From an uncultured Clostridia bacterium (lineage in GTDB: Bacteria > Bacillota_A > Clostridia > TANB77 > CAG-508), in contig CANQLP010000047.1 of NCBI GenBank assembly GCA_947624725.1, positions 1-6,042 on the forward strand: 6,042 bases of DNA, read 5' to 3'. The notes under the pieces were generated by a model. It was not told the origin of the DNA, did no database searches, and saw nothing but the letters and a program-made list of their open reading frames with translations. This document shows positions 5,009-6,042 of this stretch, piece by piece (position 1 is the stretch's first letter; each line of letters starts with the position of its first letter). The position numbers were made by a program, and so were the translations under genes.

Positions 5009-5317
5009 ATGGAAGAATTTTTTAATGATGAAGTTTTAAAAGATTTATATGAGGTTAGATGTGAAAAGTTTGCAAAACAATATACAGAAAAAAATGGAAA
5101 TTCTGATAATTTGAAAGAAGCTAGTGAAGAAGTAAGAAAACTAGAAAATATATTAAGAGAAAAAATAAAAGATAAAAAAGATATAGAAATGATAATGGAT
5201 CAATTTGAGAAAATTCAATATGCAAATATGAGAGTACATTCTTTTTGGTTTGATAAATTTTATAAAGTGGGCTTTGTAGATGGAATAAGCTTTAAAAAGG
5301 AGATAGAAAAAATATAA
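5009..5317 (+). CDS. Uncharacterised small helical protein
   Basis: A 102-residue protein I cannot assign to a known function. The ATG at 5009 has GGAGG (4999-5003) five bases ahead. The upstream in-frame TTG at 4997 overlaps that site and is not the start. The middle (about residues 35-70) is a charged helix, EEVRKLENILREKIKDKKDI, suited to a coiled coil. The C-terminus has HSFWFDKFYKVGFVDGISFK; the YKVGFVDG pattern recurs at the ends of small Clostridial hypothetical proteins that I recall but cannot name. No signal peptide or membrane segment is present, so it is cytoplasmic. The strong promoter and divergent XRE regulator suggest it is the gene controlled by that repressor. Confidence 0.75.
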   Translation: MEEFFNDEVLKDLYEVRCEKFAKQYTEKNGNSDNLKEASEEVRKLENILREKIKDKKDIEMIMDQFEKIQYANMRVHSFWFDKFYKVGFVDGISFKKEIEKI

Positions 5318-5388
5318 TAAATTTTTATAAAGTTAAATTGAAAATTCGAAATCTTTGTGTTAATATTATTATTGTGTTAGGACATTAC

Positions 5389-5613
5389 ATGTTAAGTAGA
5401 GAAGATGAAAAATATTTAGAAAATAAGATAAAAAATAGTGATAATGAAATTTGTTTTAAATATTTTGAATTTAGAGTTAAAGAAAATATAAGTAAAATCA
5501 AAGTAAAGTAACTGTTAAAAATATACCAAACAAAATTAGAAAATATAGATTGTAGAGTATATTTTGAAGGTGAAAAATTTTATTATAATAATGCAAATAG
5601 AACAGTTCAATAA
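5389..5613 (+). pseudogene. Broken small gene with in-frame stop
   Basis: From ATG 5389 (weak AGGA ahead) the frame reads MLSREDEKYLENKIKNSDNE and on to KISKIKVK-like sequence ending at TAA 5509-5511 (40 codons). The same frame continues for 33 codons, ending DCRVYFEGEKFYY, NNANRTVQ and TAA 5611-5613. Between the two parts another frame reads VTVKNIPNKIRKYRL (to about 5552), which fits the junction better than the in-frame KIYQTKLEN. So a protein of about 75 residues appears broken either by one stop or by two compensating frameshifts. No known family was recognised. If it is intact instead, only the 40-residue peptide would be made. Confidence 0.45.
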
Positions 5614-5691
5614 AATGAATTAATAATTACTGTAAAGTAATTTGTTTATTTATATTAAGATTATAAAATCATAATGAAATAAGAGGATGTA

Positions 5692-5904
5692 ATGATGAAA
5701 TTGTTTAATAATAAAGAATTAGATTTATTAAAAAAAGCAGGAATTAATATTGATGAAAACAAAAAGGAATATACAAATACTGATAAAAATTATATTTTTA
5801 GCCAAGTAACTGAATTTATTATGAGTCATAGCTCAAAAAATGGAGATATTGCAAGATTACAGAAAGAATATGAAAGTATTTTTAGAATTGTTGATGTAAA
5901 ATAA
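5692..5904 (+). CDS. Uncharacterised 70-residue protein
   Basis: Small acidic/basic helical protein of unknown function. Two adjacent ATG codons (5692 and 5695) follow AGAGG (5682-5686) at 5 and 8 bases, so either can be the start. The N-terminal KLFNNKELDLLKKAGINIDE resembles small Clostridial hypothetical proteins that begin with a LLKKxGIxID pattern; I recall the pattern, not a function. The C-terminal half (about 35-70) is predicted helical and contains DIARLQKEYESIFRIV. No membrane segment or signal is seen. A possible weak promoter is TTGTTT (5642-5647) with TAAAAT (5664-5669). It is followed by the third 27-bp palindrome and a terminator. Confidence 0.6.
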   Translation: MMKLFNNKELDLLKKAGINIDENKKEYTNTDKNYIFSQVTEFIMSHSSKNGDIARLQKEYESIFRIVDVK

Positions 5905-5955
5905 ACATTATTATTTATTAGTAAATATTTTATTTTTTTGATAGAAATTAAAAAA

Positions 5956-5982
5956 TTTCTTTAAGTATTAGACTTAAAGAAA
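5956..5982 (+). repeat. 27-bp palindromic repeat, copy 3
   Basis: Perfect arms TTTCTTTAAGT and ACTTAAAGAAA around ATTAG, in the same orientation as copy 1. It lies 9 bp ahead of the second CCTCGTAA terminator, so palindrome and terminator recur as a pair about 3.4 kb after the first set. Confidence 0.7.
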
Positions 5983-5990
5983 AATGAAAA

Positions 5991-6030
5991 GCCTCGTAAC
6001 ATCTTTAAAATCAAGTGTTACGAGGTTTTA
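5991..6030 (+). terminator. CCTCGTAA terminator, copy 2
   Basis: CCTCGTAACA (5992-6001) pairs perfectly with TGTTACGAGG (6016-6025) and is followed by TTTTATT. The outer arm matches the terminator at 2601-2639 while the inner stem differs. It ends the transcript of the 70-residue gene. Confidence 0.85.
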
Positions 6031-6042
6031 TTAGTTTCAAAA

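Noticed and set aside
1..6042. Diversity-generating retroelement reverse transcriptase or template repeat in the window
   Set aside because: No frame encodes a reverse transcriptase, and no non-coding copy of either loop was seen in the spacers, so a complete DGR cannot be called here.

Overview
The DNA is very AT-rich, with Lys/Asn/Ile/Glu-heavy proteins, purine-rich Shine-Dalgarno sites (AGGAGG, AAGGAG, GGAGG) and TAA/TAG stops. This fits a low-GC Bacillota, most likely an uncultured gut Clostridia/Bacilli lineage. That placement is an inference; no rRNA or tRNA is present.

Layout. At 1-1332 lies the body of a cysteine-rich type IV pilin-like (pseudopilin) surface protein, whose N-terminal membrane leader is cut off by the window edge. 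It is followed by a hairpin and a leftward XRE repressor (1603-1902) with an out-of-frame tail behind it. A rightward ribbon-helix-helix (RHH) protein (2066-2275) diverges from the repressor. A gene-poor stretch (2276-2734) holds two terminators and two copies of a 27-bp palindrome, and leads into a complete second pilin-like gene (2735-4165). After its long terminator come decayed XRE fragments, a second leftward XRE gene (4651-4887) diverging from a 102-residue unknown protein (5009-5317), a broken small gene (5389-5613), a 70-residue unknown protein (5692-5904), a third copy of the palindrome and a second terminator with the same CCTCGTAA arm at the right edge.

The window therefore reads as two modules of one plan: pilin-like surface protein, divergent XRE/small-gene switch, 27-bp palindrome, CCTCGTAA terminator, next pilin-like gene. 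The two pilin-like genes are nearly identical at the 5' end (three silent differences in 160 bp) and over a 59-bp block near the 3' end, but diverge between. Just before the shared 3' block each carries a loop rich in Tyr, Ser and Gly, between an LASPS motif and an RPIVLLKSG motif. In copy 1 this block is about 47% G+C and its codons 381-411 contain no A in the third position. Together this suggests surface proteins with hypervariable, lectin-like tips, diversified by a diversity-generating retroelement (DGR) or by recombination. No reverse transcriptase or template repeat is visible here, and the two loops differ in length and in C/T positions, so a single shared DGR template is not supported.

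The two divergent XRE regions share an exact 16-bp sequence, suggesting related regulation of the small genes between the surface-protein genes. Several genes are broken or out of frame, as expected of a fast-rearranging accessory region.
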